Below are positions 1 to 10,263 of a stretch of DNA of 64,000 bases, in pieces. The notes under the pieces are model-generated. The model worked only from the letters and a program-made list of their open reading frames with translations, was not told where the DNA came from and ran no database searches. Both the position numbers and the translations under genes were made by a program. Within the stretch, counting starts at the first letter, position 1; each line of letters begins with the position of its first letter. This DNA is from Plutella xylostella (taxonomy: Eukaryota > Arthropoda > Insecta > Lepidoptera > Plutellidae), in the NCBI RefSeq assembly GCF_932276165.1, contig NC_063994.1, forward strand, positions 8,432,001 to 8,496,000, read 5' to 3'.

Positions 1-254
1 GCAGTGAATGACAATGAAACTCTTATTTCGACTGAAAGCGGCTTGTTTAAAATCACGTCTTATGACGTAATTTATACCCCAGCAAAAACATCGTCTACAG
101 GCGAAAGAAACGTCAACGCTCAGGATACAAATTTACAAAGAAATGAATGATGTAAAATTAGATTTTTTAATTTATGAATAAAACTCTTTTTATTAAAATG
201 AGTACGATTAACTTTTTTTCTCCAGTTTCTCTCTAATTGTTTGTTTAGTCATAT

Positions 255-401
255 GAGTGCGGTTGTACACACGGCACAGATCAAGTTACTCAAATCCAGT
301 ATAAGCGGGACTCCGACGGGTTACCTAAGTATGATAATACGCAAGGCGCGAGTTCCATTTATGCTGGTTTTGGGTAACTTGATCTGTGGCCATGTGTACT
401 T
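255..401. mobile_element. Short inverted-repeat element (MITE-like)
   Basis: The two ends are imperfect inverted repeats of about 45 bp; both arms contain CAGATCAAGTTAC followed by a CCAG-TATAA/GCATAA block. The element is about 147 bp with no coding capacity. A clear target duplication was not found, so the superfamily is open. Confidence 0.6.
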
Positions 402-1024
402 TATCAGATAAAAAAAAGGATTGTGTATGTAGGTTGAACGTACCAATCCCAAACCAATTAAGGACTTTTTTTGACTTTAAATTACTGTCATGTGCAAACC
501 TATAACTTTTATCTATATTATAATAAGTAGCGTGTAATGAAAGGTAGGAATGATTCCACTTTAATGGTGACATTTTATGAGTGAAATAATCTTATTTTAT
601 GAAATTTCAACAATTAATAACCAATGACGCGTTACTTTACGATATTTCAAACAAAAAATCATTATTATACCGTTTATTTAGACTGGATAATTACTAGAAC
701 ATGTGTTGTATGATGTCTCAATAGTTGAACACGATGGTCAACTACCGAAAAAATCATTGATTTGATTTTTGTTTAACATTTTTGCAGTTGACCAGAGTAC
801 ATGACAAATTTTTTTTTTGCACATGTAAATTTACACATGACCAGGCCTGTGTCACTCCGCGCATGGGCGGCGCAGGCGCCAGCCTGGCGCCTGCCCCATC
901 GATGGGGCAAATCTAGTCGGCTGCCGCAAGCGGAAGACGATACACGCGCGCGCTATTTGTTCCTATTTTGTACTAGTTTATAAATGTCGTATTTAGGTAT
1001 TTATTAAAAATTATGAATAGAAAA

Positions 1025-1138
1025 ATGGACATAAAAAGAAAAAAAGCAGCAAAAAAATACTGTGCCGTATTTAATTGCTTAAATACGGATCGTGATCCAA
1101 ATTTTTTTTTTTTTAGATTACCAAAAGATGCTGACAGG
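1025..1138 (+). CDS. THAP-domain first exon (partial)
   Basis: A 38-codon open exon starts at ATG 1025 and ends at a consensus donor (AG then GTAAAA). It reads as the start of a THAP zinc finger: KYCAVFNCL supplies a C-x4-C pair near residues 13-18, and FFFFRLPKD near residues 27-35 matches the hydrophobic-R/F-P-K-D motif before the THAP helix. THAP domains bind DNA and occur in P-element-type transposases and in host regulators. The downstream C-x2-H half was not found, so this is one exon of a broken or transposon-borne gene. A GC-rich near-palindrome (about 865-890) lies upstream. A MITE sits 14 bp past the donor. Confidence 0.6.
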
Positions 1139-1152
1139 TAAAACTAATCTAA

Positions 1153-1272
1153 GGGCGTCTTGCACAACAAAGTTAAATAAAATTAAATAGTTTGTCTCTT
1201 GCTCTGACAGTATAATGTCAGAGCAAGAGGTCATAGATTTAATTTTATTTAACTTTGTTGTGCAAGACGTCC
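1153..1272. mobile_element. Harbinger-like palindromic MITE
   Basis: A 120-bp near-perfect palindrome begins GGGCGTCTTGCAC and ends with its complement. It is flanked on both sides by TAA (1150-1152 and 1273-1275), the three-base TWA target duplication of PIF/Harbinger elements. It lies in the intron directly after the THAP exon. Confidence 0.8.
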
Positions 1273-1275
1273 TAA

Positions 1276-2130
1276 GTATTTTATTGATTTCTTCTACGTT
1301 CCTTATTTGAAATGAAATTAATCCGAACTACAAACCCTTTTTTTTCTCCACGTTGAACAAAGTCTATTCCAATTTTGTTTTCGTTAAAGTATTAAATTTA
1401 CAGACACAACTACCTTCAAAATGCATTAATGAATCGATTATAAAATGTGCGCTGAGTGGGATTAGTGCTTAACGAAACTAACACGTTCTGTATCATAATA
1501 TAAATTATATCCATAATATAAATTATAACGAAAAAAAAACATGTTTTCACAAAATTAAATGTTTTAGGTATTCATACACATTTTATGTACTTCAAAATAT
1601 CTTAACTATGAAATTGTTATTGTTTTTACTGGTTATTTCCAATAGAAAAAAAGTTTGGAATAGCTTTGTATTCTTAATTCAAATTAATTTTGTTTTAAAA
1701 CATGACATTCTTTTTACAAAGTCAGTCCGTTGCTTAGTAAACGTTGTAGTCTGTGGTGCTGAGGCAACCCTAAGGTGGCTTCTTTTTCAATGCGTATAAC
1801 CACGTATAACTTATTATGCACCGTAGTCCAGTGAAATAAGGCGCATATTCCCTCAAAAATTAATTGGTAGGTAAGTAAATAAAAACGTGTGCGGCCGGAA
1901 CGCGATCTAAATTAGATCTTATTGCTTATGGGATGGAGTCATATTTCTTTGCAGGCCATTGCGAAGATGGGCTTCTGTACCTGGTACTAGTTATTATTCT
2001 GTGACATGACAGTAATTTGAAGTCAAAAAAGTCCTTTACTGGTTTGGGATTGGTACGTTTATCCTACCTGTTCAAATCCCTTTCCACTAAATCATAGCAG
2101 GAAATTAAATATTTAAAATTTAAAACTTAC
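1276..2130. other. No gene seen
   Basis: AT-rich sequence containing the right inverted arm (2005-2067) of the THAP-bearing block. The short open frames here have no recognisable domain. Confidence 0.5.
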
Positions 2131-2407
2131 CTTAATGTAATAGCGAGCCTCTCAATCGGTTGTATTGTTATCCTTCGTAAACTGCTTTTTTGTAGCTTAT
2201 TCTCAATTTTACACAACAGTTCATCAAAAGAACGAATGGACATTCGAAAGTAATTTTTAAATTTACCTTCATTATTTTGTAGTTTTCCAAAGTGTGTAAC
2301 AAACGCCCCAGCAAGAGGCCTATTTTCAAGAAAGGGATCAACATGTACTCTTGTCTTCTTGTTTCGTCATTTGTAAAGTATGTAAGCGATAGATATTCTT
2401 CTGACAT
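2131..2407 (-). pseudogene. PIF/Harbinger transposase, N-terminal exon remnant
   Basis: Read on the minus strand, two overlapping frames give the start of a HARBI1-type transposase: an initial stretch with ETRRQEYMLIPFLK, then after a frame change GKFKNYFRMS, SFDELLCKI and IQPIERLAITLR, followed by a consensus donor (AAG then GTAAGT at 2130). The K-F-x-N-Y-F-R-M-S and P-x-E-R-L-A-x-T-L-R motifs are hallmarks of this family just before the catalytic exon, which is absent here. To the right, 2410-2552 is repeat-rich and ends in GCGCCC followed by TTA, which could be the Harbinger terminus with its TTA target site. Confidence 0.65.
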
Positions 2408-2624
2408 TGATCATTTTTGAACACGTCTATACCGTTACGCAGCCCGTAGAAAACTGAAACTCATGCTGCGTATGATCCGCAGCGTGAAATTTTACGCATG
2501 CGGTCCAATCCCGCGTGCGTGAGCAAATCCGCGTGACACTAAAAGCGCCCTTAGTGTTAATCACAACATACTTTACTTACTGTGTTTGGGCTGTTGCTAT
2601 TGAGCAGTATTTTAATACGAGCAT

Positions 2625-2881
2625 CAGCCCCCGTATTTTGTAACTCCGAGTGGGGTTGGTTGGTATAAAATGGCTGACAACTTAGAGCATTATTAATTAA
2701 TAACTTTTTACTGACTTATCTGATTTCACAAACGTTTATGTTGAATGTAAGGATATATTGGAAGGCTTCTTGCATATTTCTTTCACTAAGATTTTTGGTG
2801 TTTTCGGTTAATAAGTCACTAAGTTGATACCAATTATCACCGGTTGCTAACTCTCAAAAAATTACAAAATACGGGGGCAGG
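2625..2881. mobile_element. Inverted-repeat element (MITE-like)
   Basis: CCCCCGTATTTTGTAA at 2628-2643 is repeated inverted at 2861-2878. The interior of about 210 bp is non-coding. The element stops about 50 bp before the Tc1-like element. Confidence 0.5.
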
Positions 2882-2935
2882 ACTAAACAAACATAAAATC
2901 AGCCTGCTATTGAGGCTGGTAAATTCTACATACTA

Positions 2936-4582
2936 CACTCGCGAGCAACCAAATCGACTCAAGCCTTGACGGCGCAAACATACATTAATACAAGTAAAAT
3001 TATGAATAGAAATAATAAAAATGATATGTCATTTAAAAGCTTAAGATGTCAGCTTTAATTTGATATCATTATTATTGAAATCCATTCATCATTTTTGAAA
3101 TAAATGATGTCTGAACGCAATTGTAGGAAAAACGGGAATTTAGGAAAAAAGGGTATGGGTATCGTATTATACAAATTAAACAAAAAATGTTAAGATAAAA
3201 ATTTATTTATTTAAATCAATACTTTGTATTGCCCCCTCTTGCCCTAATTACAGCCTGCAGCCTGTTTCTCATAGACCTTATCAACTTTTTGACAGTTTCC
3301 TGAGGAATGCCGTCCCACTCCTCTAATAAAGCTGTCTTCAGCTCGTCCACGCTTGCAGGGACTGGATTCCTGGCCCGAACTCTTCTTTTGAGCTCGTCCC
3401 ATAAGTGTTCGATGGGATTCAGGTCAGGACTGAGCGCAGGCCAGTCCATCGTGCGCAATTCCTTCTCTCTCAGAAACTGCCGACTGACTCGTGCCGTGTG
3501 GCAGCGGGCATTGTCGTGCATTAGCACGAAGTCTTCACCGACAAATTCTGCATAGGGCACAACATGACCGAGTAGAATGTCGGTGATGTACCGATCAGCT
3601 GTTAACCCGCCTCCTCGGCCGCCTCCAGGCACGAAAACAAGTGCGGTTTTTCCCTCTAGAGAAATACCAGCCCACATCATGCAGGAACCGCCGCCATATG
3701 CTACTGTTTCAGCGAAACAACATTGGGCAAATCGTTCCCCCGGACGCCGGTAGACCCGGCCTCTCCTGTCACTGCCATGCAGACACACTCTGCACTCATC
3801 AGTAAACAGGACCGACCGCCATTGCGCAATGCTCCAATCGAGATGCTCTCGAGCAAACTGAAGACGCGCTTGTCGGTGGCCTGCAGTCAATTTGGGGCCT
3901 GATGCAGGTCTTTTTGGTGTCAAGTTGGCTTCCTTCAAGCGTCTTCTCACTGTCCACTCGCTGACAGCCACTTGTCGTACACGTCTCAGTTCTTGCTGCA
4001 CATCAACGCCCGTAAGGTGTCGATTGCGCAGCGAGGTTGAGACAATGAAGCGGTCGTCTCTCTCTGAAGTGCAGCGGTGGCGGCCCGTTCTTGGTCTTCG
4101 ATTGAAGGCACCAGTCTCTTGGAACCGTCTGTATACTCGGGATACAGCAGACTGGCTCAAGTGGAGCTGGGCAGCGACTGCTCGCTGACTTAACCCTTGT
4201 TGCAGCAAGGCAACAACTTGAGCAGCTTCTTCTGGTGTGGTATCCATGGGTTTGCGAAAACAAGGAATACAATGCAACGAGATGTGTACCGGTCAACTTG
4301 CAACAAGCGACTGATAAGGTACACCGGATGTGGAAAGGTTTTATAGCGGGATCAGGTAGCGCAAGGCGTGGATTCCTAATGAGGTAATTAACACTGACGG
4401 GCAATTAAAATGCGTCATTAAATCTGCGCTTAGTTTTTTTTTATGGTATTGATCTTAATTGAAAGCCTAATTCTTCAGCTTTCGAATGACATATCACTTT
4501 TATATTTACCATTTATCGTTTTAGGAAAATCAATGTATATGTGCGCCGTGAAGGCTTGAGTCGATTTGGTTGCTCGCGAGTG
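2936..4582 (-). mobile_element. Complete Tc1-like transposon
   Basis: The 1647-bp element has terminal inverted repeats of about 45 bp (starting CACTCGCGAGCAACCAAATC) that differ at only a few positions, and is flanked by TA on both sides (2934-2935 and 4583-4584), the Tc1/mariner target duplication. One uninterrupted transposase ORF fills the interior on the minus strand. Near-identical ends plus an open transposase point to a young, possibly autonomous copy. Confidence 0.92.
3216..4277 (-). CDS. Tc1-family DD34E transposase
   Basis: The 353-residue protein cuts and rejoins Tc1-type DNA at TA sites. The N-terminus has two helix-turn-helix modules: LLQQGLSQRAVAAQL near residue 24 and VSEWTVRRRLKEANL near residue 104. 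The RNase H-fold catalytic core shows D in LFTDECR, D in LMHDNARCH and E in NPIEHLWDELKRR. Exactly 34 residues separate the second D from the E, the DD34E signature. A G-rich segment (VPGGGRGGGL) lies between the first and second D. Length matches complete Tc1 transposases (about 340-350). Translation could also start at the internal Met11 (MDTTPEEAAQ), a more usual N-terminus. No stop or frameshift was seen. Confidence 0.95.
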   Translation of the reverse strand: MHCIPCFRKPMDTTPEEAAQVVALLQQGLSQRAVAAQLHLSQSAVSRVYRRFQETGAFNRRPRTGRHRCTSERDDRFIVSTSLRNRHLTGVDVQQELRRVRQVAVSEWTVRRRLKEANLTPKRPASGPKLTAGHRQARLQFAREHLDWSIAQWRSVLFTDECRVCLHGSDRRGRVYRRPGERFAQCCFAETVAYGGGSCMMWAGISLEGKTALVFVPGGGRGGGLTADRYITDILLGHVVPYAEFVGEDFVLMHDNARCHTARVSRQFLREKELRTMDWPALSPDLNPIEHLWDELKRRVRARNPVPASVDELKTALLEEWDGIPQETVKKLIRSMRNRLQAVIRARGGNTKY

Positions 4583-4714
4583 TACAACAAATATTGTAGT
4601 TGCGCAAAATTGCATATCATTCTTCATAAATGTCGTCATTCAAATAGCAGAGGACAAGGTGAGCTGACTGAGTTCACGGTCAAGTACAGGTGCGGGAACA
4701 TACGTCATTGACTG

Positions 4715-5770
4715 TGTAACGAACCGTTACCAAACCATCCACCGCACCTACCCACATTCCGAAGCCACAAGAGCGCCCGCGAGTCGAGGTGGGGCACCAC
4801 ACAGGCGACTCCGGAGAATACAAGGGGCGCGGGGCGACCCGCTTATAAATAGCCGCCGGACGGCCGCCCGGCCACCATTCGTCACCTCCTGCTCCGGCGA
4901 GTGATCAGTCCGTTCCCGAGATCCTTCCCCGCACCTGTATCTATCTTAGTATCTATTCACGCACACTAAGCTCACAACACCGTCCTCCCTACGCTGTGGG
5001 TCGCCTACTAGCGGATCGAGGTTCCCCGGTATACACGGACGCCTGGGTCGCCTAGTTTAAAGCGGCCGTGTACCGAACTATACAATCGCTAAACACACAC
5101 CGGCCCTCAGCCACACGTTCTTATCAACACAACTACACTCCACAAATCCTGGAACAAATCCACACATACCACCGGTATTCGCCCGACCTCCTATACCCTA
5201 TATTCCTTCCCTTTATTGAGATAGTTATATCCGCGTCGGCCCCTTCAGGGCCCGAATCATATTAATATCAATTACCGTGATAAGTATTTGTGCATTTGTG
5301 TAGTGTGTTAATATTAAGTACATAAGCTGTAAGTACCCTAGATACATAAGTAAACCTGGTTGTAAATAAAGCGGGTCCAGTGCCGCCTGAATTGTGTTAC
5401 ACTAATTAATCGGCATTATTAATTCTCACCCCGTACACCTACCGAGGTTATTTCCCTCCAGGGGCCTCAGGATCAAGATCAGGATAGTTAGGACCGCTTC
5501 ACGGTCATTGTAGATCCCCCAGGCGACCAGGCACTCCTTCAGAGGCCGGCGTCAAGCTGAGCTAGTCTAAGACCGCTTCCCGGTACATATTAATTGAGAG
5601 TTATTAGGTAGGTACCAGCCCTAAGCACTAGGGACGTTAGTCACAAGGGTAAGTATCACATTACAATATAGCACCCAACCCCTACTCTCGGGGAAGGCCA
5701 GGCAGGTCGATTCGCCCAGGGGTCGCTCCCCGGTGATCCAGACCAGCTCCTGCTGAGCTGCTACATTACA
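4715..5770 (+). repeat. 5' LTR
   Basis: Begins TGTAACGAACCGTTACC and ends CTGCTACATTACA. It contains a TATA box (TATAAAT at 4844) and an AATAAA signal (5365-5370) in the expected U3/R order. A 65-codon open frame inside it is repeated in the other LTR and has no domain. Confidence 0.93.
4844..4850 (+). promoter_or_regulatory. LTR TATA box
   Basis: TATAAAT inside a GC-rich stretch 130 bp into the LTR is the likely U3 core promoter; the same site recurs at 9116 in the 3' LTR. Confidence 0.6.
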
Positions 5771-5771
5771 T

Positions 5772-5788
5772 TTGGCGCCCAACGTAAA
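5772..5788 (+). other. Primer-binding site
   Basis: TGGCGCCCAACGT starts two bases after the 5' LTR. A PBS begins TGG because tRNAs end in CCA. The donor tRNA was not assigned. Confidence 0.7.
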
Positions 5789-6068
5789 ATCCACTAATTC
5801 TCATCAATATTTAATATTATTTAGCCCCCCGTAATAACTTGTAAATCATTAGAAATAACCGACCGACCGACTAACCGTGCAACTTAACTATCTACCCGCC
5901 CGTAATCATTCTAAAAATAGACCGACAACCGACCGACCGACCCCGTTTAACAAAAATTACAATTCAAAAGTAAAGAGCAGATAATTTTTTGTTGGTCATT
6001 TTTATTAAAATTTCCGTAACCGATTACAAACTGGCCCCGTTTTATATTAGGTAAATATACAGCATCAA

Positions 6069-7892
6069 ATGCCAACTTCTTGGATTTATAACCTTAGTAA
6101 AGAGGAATTAATAAGGGAAAGTAGGGAAAGGAAGCTACCGACCGTAAATTTAACCGTTGACAAGCTGAGGAAGCAGCTGTCCGACCACATCAGACAAAAA
6201 GAGGAGGAGACCTTCGAGATGACATCCGAAGACCAGACCAGAACCGCGAGCCAGCTGAACCTGTCATCCATCGTGAGGGAATGGGATATTTCGTTCGACA
6301 CCGCATGCGACCCGGTTGAGTTCATCGAGCGTTTGGATGAACTGACGTCATCAGGAGACGTCCCGCAGGACCGATTACTCCAGGTACTACCTAAAGTACT
6401 AAGTGGTAAACCGCTATTATGGTACAGAAACAACTCAGACAGCTGGAAAAAGTGGGAAGACTTCCTAGAAGACTTCAAACTCTTTTTCTACCCGGCGGGA
6501 TACGAGAAAAACCTGGTCGAGATGATCATCGCACGAAAACAACACCACCGTGAATCTTTCGTCAATTACCTGACCGACATACAAACCCTGATGAGAAGGT
6601 ACGGAAAAATGACCAAACAAGAAAAAGAAGAAAGAATCTACGAAAACATGAACGCGAACTACAAGTACTACATCAAGAAGCAAGACTTCACCAGCCTCGG
6701 GGAATTAATCAAACAGGCAGCCGAGTACGAGCAGATCACAGAAGAATCCTCATCTCAACAGTGGAATCACCGACCAGACCGACACCGCCAGACACCGAAG
6801 AATCATCCAGAAACATCACCAGAACCTTGTAAAATACATGAAAAATACGACAAGACCACATGCTGTTGGAACTGCGGCAAAGCAGGCCACTCACACAAGG
6901 AATGCCGGGGCAGGCAAGTACTGTTCTGTAGCCAATGCGGAGTCCTCGGGAGACTAACGCGCAACTGCTGCAGGAGAGAAACCAAGTTCGGAGACACGAA
7001 CATAACCGCCGAAGAAACCCAACCAGAATACCGAATCTTCGAAAACGTAAAAATAGGGAACATGACATACCGAGCGTTGATTGATACAGGCTCCACCAGA
7101 TCTTACATCAGTAGAAACATCTATGAAGAGAACTCGACAAACGCCGACACAGAAAAAGTCGCAGGGATGCGAGTAACCGTCGCTGATTGCAGAGTCATGG
7201 ACGTAAAACTCAAAATAGACCCAGAAATTGAGATACGGCAGAGAAAATTAACACACGAACTCTTCGTACTACCAGCTTATTCACCGCCAAACCTAGTTAT
7301 CATAGGCATAGACCTCCTAAGAAAGGCAGGAGCCACAATAACCTGGGACAACAACACTGAAAATACACCGAAAGTCACCGAAATCGTCGCACCAGAATCA
7401 ACGCCACCAGACAATAATATAATAAACGGCCCAAGAAAATCAAAATCCCGCAAGCAAAAGAAAAAACCTAACCAACTACATCCACCAAGATATCCTGACA
7501 CAGCTTCAATCCAGGAACGAAAAGGATGGTTCGAGAGGAAAATGTCCGAAACCCGAAAATCACCAGAAAATGACCCAACATTCACAATCAAAAACGGCTC
7601 ACTCCATAAACGAATTGTAAATCCGAGGTACGGGGTCAAGATCCATTCACAATCGCAGTGGAAATTATGCGTTCCGACATTGAAGAGAAGGTCGATTATC
7701 GAACAACACCTTAATGAACCGACAACAACAGGCCACCGAAGCACGGGAAAAATCCTAAAAAGCATTGCCGAAACATATTACTGGCCAGGGATGTACAAAG
7801 ATGTTCTTCATCATATGAAAAAGTACAAAGAACGACTAAAATCATCGTCATCAAACTCGCCGCAACCAAATTCCACCGAACCGAAGCAGTAA
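6069..7892 (+). CDS. gag-pro: Gag-protease polyprotein ending in truncated integrase
   Basis: 607 residues in one frame. Residues 1-45 form a charged helical SAP-like region (LSKEELIRESRERKLP). Residues 70-230 are a retrotransposon Gag domain (WYRNNSDSWKKWEDFLEDFKLFF). A CCHC knuckle, CWNCGKAGHSHKEC, lies near 266-279; a second knuckle near 285 has R in place of H (CSQCGVLGRLTRNC). The aspartic protease has its catalytic LIDTGSTRSYIS near 337 and the conserved LVIIGIDLL near 410. The frame then jumps to the integrase N-terminal region (SIIEQHL...TGHRSTGKILKSIAETYYWPGM) near 541-590. The two cysteines of that zinc finger are gone and the protein stops. All RT, RNase H and IN catalytic domains are missing, so the product can package RNA and cleave itself but cannot copy or integrate. 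Confidence 0.9.
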   Translation: MPTSWIYNLSKEELIRESRERKLPTVNLTVDKLRKQLSDHIRQKEEETFEMTSEDQTRTASQLNLSSIVREWDISFDTACDPVEFIERLDELTSSGDVPQDRLLQVLPKVLSGKPLLWYRNNSDSWKKWEDFLEDFKLFFYPAGYEKNLVEMIIARKQHHRESFVNYLTDIQTLMRRYGKMTKQEKEERIYENMNANYKYYIKKQDFTSLGELIKQAAEYEQITEESSSQQWNHRPDRHRQTPKNHPETSPEPCKIHEKYDKTTCCWNCGKAGHSHKECRGRQVLFCSQCGVLGRLTRNCCRRETKFGDTNITAEETQPEYRIFENVKIGNMTYRALIDTGSTRSYISRNIYEENSTNADTEKVAGMRVTVADCRVMDVKLKIDPEIEIRQRKLTHELFVLPAYSPPNLVIIGIDLLRKAGATITWDNNTENTPKVTEIVAPESTPPDNNIINGPRKSKSRKQKKKPNQLHPPRYPDTASIQERKGWFERKMSETRKSPENDPTFTIKNGSLHKRIVNPRYGVKIHSQSQWKLCVPTLKRRSIIEQHLNEPTTTGHRSTGKILKSIAETYYWPGMYKDVLHHMKKYKERLKSSSSNSPQPNSTEPKQ

Positions 7893-8974
7893 TAACCTAC
7901 CGACGACGTCATCACCCATCGCCAGATGTGCCTAGCCGCGGTACTCATGCGATGCCGAACGAACCAATTATTCCAAACCTACCCTCAATCATCAACATAA
8001 TGAAGATTGAAGACAAATAGCCGTAAAAAGTTAAAACATATGTATATTTATGACCTAGTCATTCCGTACCGTACCGTATAAATCTTATTTTGTATAATTT
8101 GTAATTTAATTACAGATATACAACCGAAAAACCACAGTCTATATAAAAAAAATATAGAAATAGGTTAAAATGTAAACGCAAATGCACACATTTTACACCT
8201 TCCGTCCGTAGTTTAATATAATTTAAGTAAATAATAGACACACAGACATGTTAAACTTATAACATCCACCTTTTTGCGTCCAAGTCACAAGCAAAATGTA
8301 GCTCAGACTTAGAACAAGGATTGTAACATTTATGAACGCAGCCCAATACGTTACTCTGTGAACGTACACAGGTTAGGATTTTAGTTGTCAAGTGTCAAAC
8401 CGACCGAATAAATTTCAGCGCAAGGGCACATGCCGTATAAAATAAATTTTAATTGTTAATTTAGTTGCAATGTAAATAATTTAGTAAAATTTGCATATGT
8501 AACAAAACCGAAAAACTGAAACCGTATATACCTAATATAATAACCAGGAAAATGTATACCAGTACACAATAAGATGTACATATCCTACAATGTAAGTAAA
8601 ACTAACCATGTATTTTATCCTTGCTCAGGCTCTTGTAAAAGCTCAATATTCACATCTTTTATGCAAAAAAGAATCCCGAATATACCTGAAACCGAATGTC
8701 CTGATTTACCTGCACCAAGCAAGGATGAAGTGCTCATTTATTGCATTATCTATTTACCTGTAATCTTGTTTTTTTTTTACCAATCTTAATAATATTACAA
8801 TTTGTAAATTTAACCAGAAATAAATATCTAAGTAAATAAAATATAGCCTGAATCCAGATGATAAAGTAAGAACCTGTTGTAAACAAATGCACCAGTACAT
8901 GCACCTTTCTCTTTATTTTTCTTGTATGTATCTACATGACCTGTGAATTTTTACCAGGTAAAAATTCTCCTGCT
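7893..8974 (+). other. Non-coding 3' internal region of the LTR element
   Basis: AT-rich stretch between the ORF stop and the polypurine tract. The only sizeable open frame (8574-8789) has no domain and poor composition. An env gene is not present. Confidence 0.6.
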
Positions 8975-8986
8975 GAGGGGGGAGAA
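8975..8986 (+). other. Polypurine tract
   Basis: GAGGGGGGAGAA directly precedes the 3' LTR, in the place where plus-strand priming starts. Confidence 0.85.
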
Positions 8987-10042
8987 TGTAACGAACCGTT
9001 ACCAAACCATCCACCGCACCTACCCACATTCCGAAGCCACAAGAGCGCCCGCGAGTCGAGGTGGGGCACCACACAGGCGACTCCGGAGAATACAAGGGGC
9101 GCGGGGCGACCCGCTTATAAATAGCCGCCGGACGGCCGCCCGGCCACCATTCGTCACCTCCTGCTCCGGCGAGTGATCAGTCCGTTCCCGAGATCCTTCC
9201 CCGCACCTGTATCTATCTTAGTATCTATTCACGCACACTAAGCTCACAACACCGTCCTCCCTACGCTGTGGGTCGCCTACTAGCGGATCGAGGTTCCCCG
9301 GTATACACGGACGCCTGGGTCGCCTAGTTTAAAGCGGCCGTGTACCGAACTATACAATCGCTAAACACACACCGGCCCTCAGCCACACGTTCTTATCAAC
9401 ACAACTACACTCCACAAATCCTGGAACAAATCCACACATACCACCGGTATTCGCCCGACCTCCTATACCCTATATTCCTTCCCTTTATTGAGATAGTTAT
9501 ATCCGCGTCGGCCCCTTCAGGGCCCGAATCATATTAATATCAATTACCGTGATAAGTATTTGTGCATTTGTGTAGTGTGTTAATATTAAGTACATAAGCT
9601 GTAAGTACCCTAGATACATAAGTAAACCTGGTTGTAAATAAAGCGGGTCCAGTGCCGCCTGAATTGTGTTACACTAATTAATCGGCATTATTAATTCTCA
9701 CCCCGTACACCTACCGAGGTTATTTCCCTCCAGGGGCCTCAGGATCAAGATCAGGATAGTTAGGACCGCTTCACGGTCATTGTAGATCCCCCAGGCGACC
9801 AGGCACTCCTTCAGAGGCCGGCGTCAAGCTGAGCTAGTCTAAGACCGCTTCCCGGTACATATTAATTGAGAGTTATTAGGTAGGTACCAGCCCTAAGCAC
9901 TAGGGACGTTAGTCACAAGGGTAAGTATCACATTACAATATAGCACCCAACCCCTACTCTCGGGGAAGGCCAGGCAGGTCGATTCGCCCAGGGGTCGCTC
10001 CCCGGTGATCCAGACCAGCTCCTGCTGAGCTGCTACATTACA
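8987..10042 (+). repeat. 3' LTR
   Basis: 1056 bp, identical to the 5' LTR wherever the two were compared by eye, with the TATA box at 9116. The flanking ACTG at 10043 matches the four bases before the 5' LTR. Confidence 0.93.
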
Positions 10043-10263
10043 ACTGATTTACACCACTCCACGAAGCATCCGCCTTTGACAAAAAGAGCGGGCTATATCG
10101 TGCTGCAACGGGTAGGAGCGAGACAGCGAGACATCGCTGGGCGAAGAACCCACTAATTGCGGACGAGAGCGGCCTCGGTGAACGTTTCCGGTTGGTTCGT
10201 GAGAATCATGAGTGAAGCAAGTTCGCGACAATGGGGAGTAACGCGTGTTAATTTGGCCCTAGG

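Larger units (their letters stand above)
430..2067. mobile_element. 1.6 kb block with long terminal inverted repeats
   Basis: Positions 430-492 and 2005-2067 are inverted copies of each other, roughly 88 percent identical by eye; both contain GTACCAATCCCAAACC and AAATTACTGTCATG. Weaker similarity continues about 20 bp outward. The block encloses the THAP exon at 1025, so it may be a DNA transposon that carries a THAP protein, or a deletion derivative of one. No transposase catalytic region was recognised inside. Confidence 0.5.
4715..10042 (+). mobile_element. LTR retrotransposon, Gag-protease only
   Basis: A complete insertion: a 1056-bp LTR at each end, TGT...ACA termini, primer site, one ORF, polypurine tract, and the 4-bp target duplication ACTG at 4711-4714 and 10043-10046. 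The internal region is only 3216 bp and lacks reverse transcriptase, RNase H and the integrase core. Ty3/gypsy affinity is inferred from the Gag, the DTG protease and the integrase H2C2 remnant. It must rely on enzymes supplied by another element, yet the LTRs look identical, so it moved recently. Confidence 0.93.

Noticed and set aside
3307..4188. Plus-strand open frames over the Tc1 transposase
   Set aside because: Antisense shadows of the minus-strand transposase.
5068..5265. 65-codon open frame inside the 5' LTR, repeated at 9340-9537
   Set aside because: It is identical only because the LTRs are; composition and lack of a domain indicate non-coding LTR sequence.
8574..8789. Possible env or accessory gene in the LTR element
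   Set aside because: 71 codons, no signal peptide or domain, AT-biased; env would be far longer.
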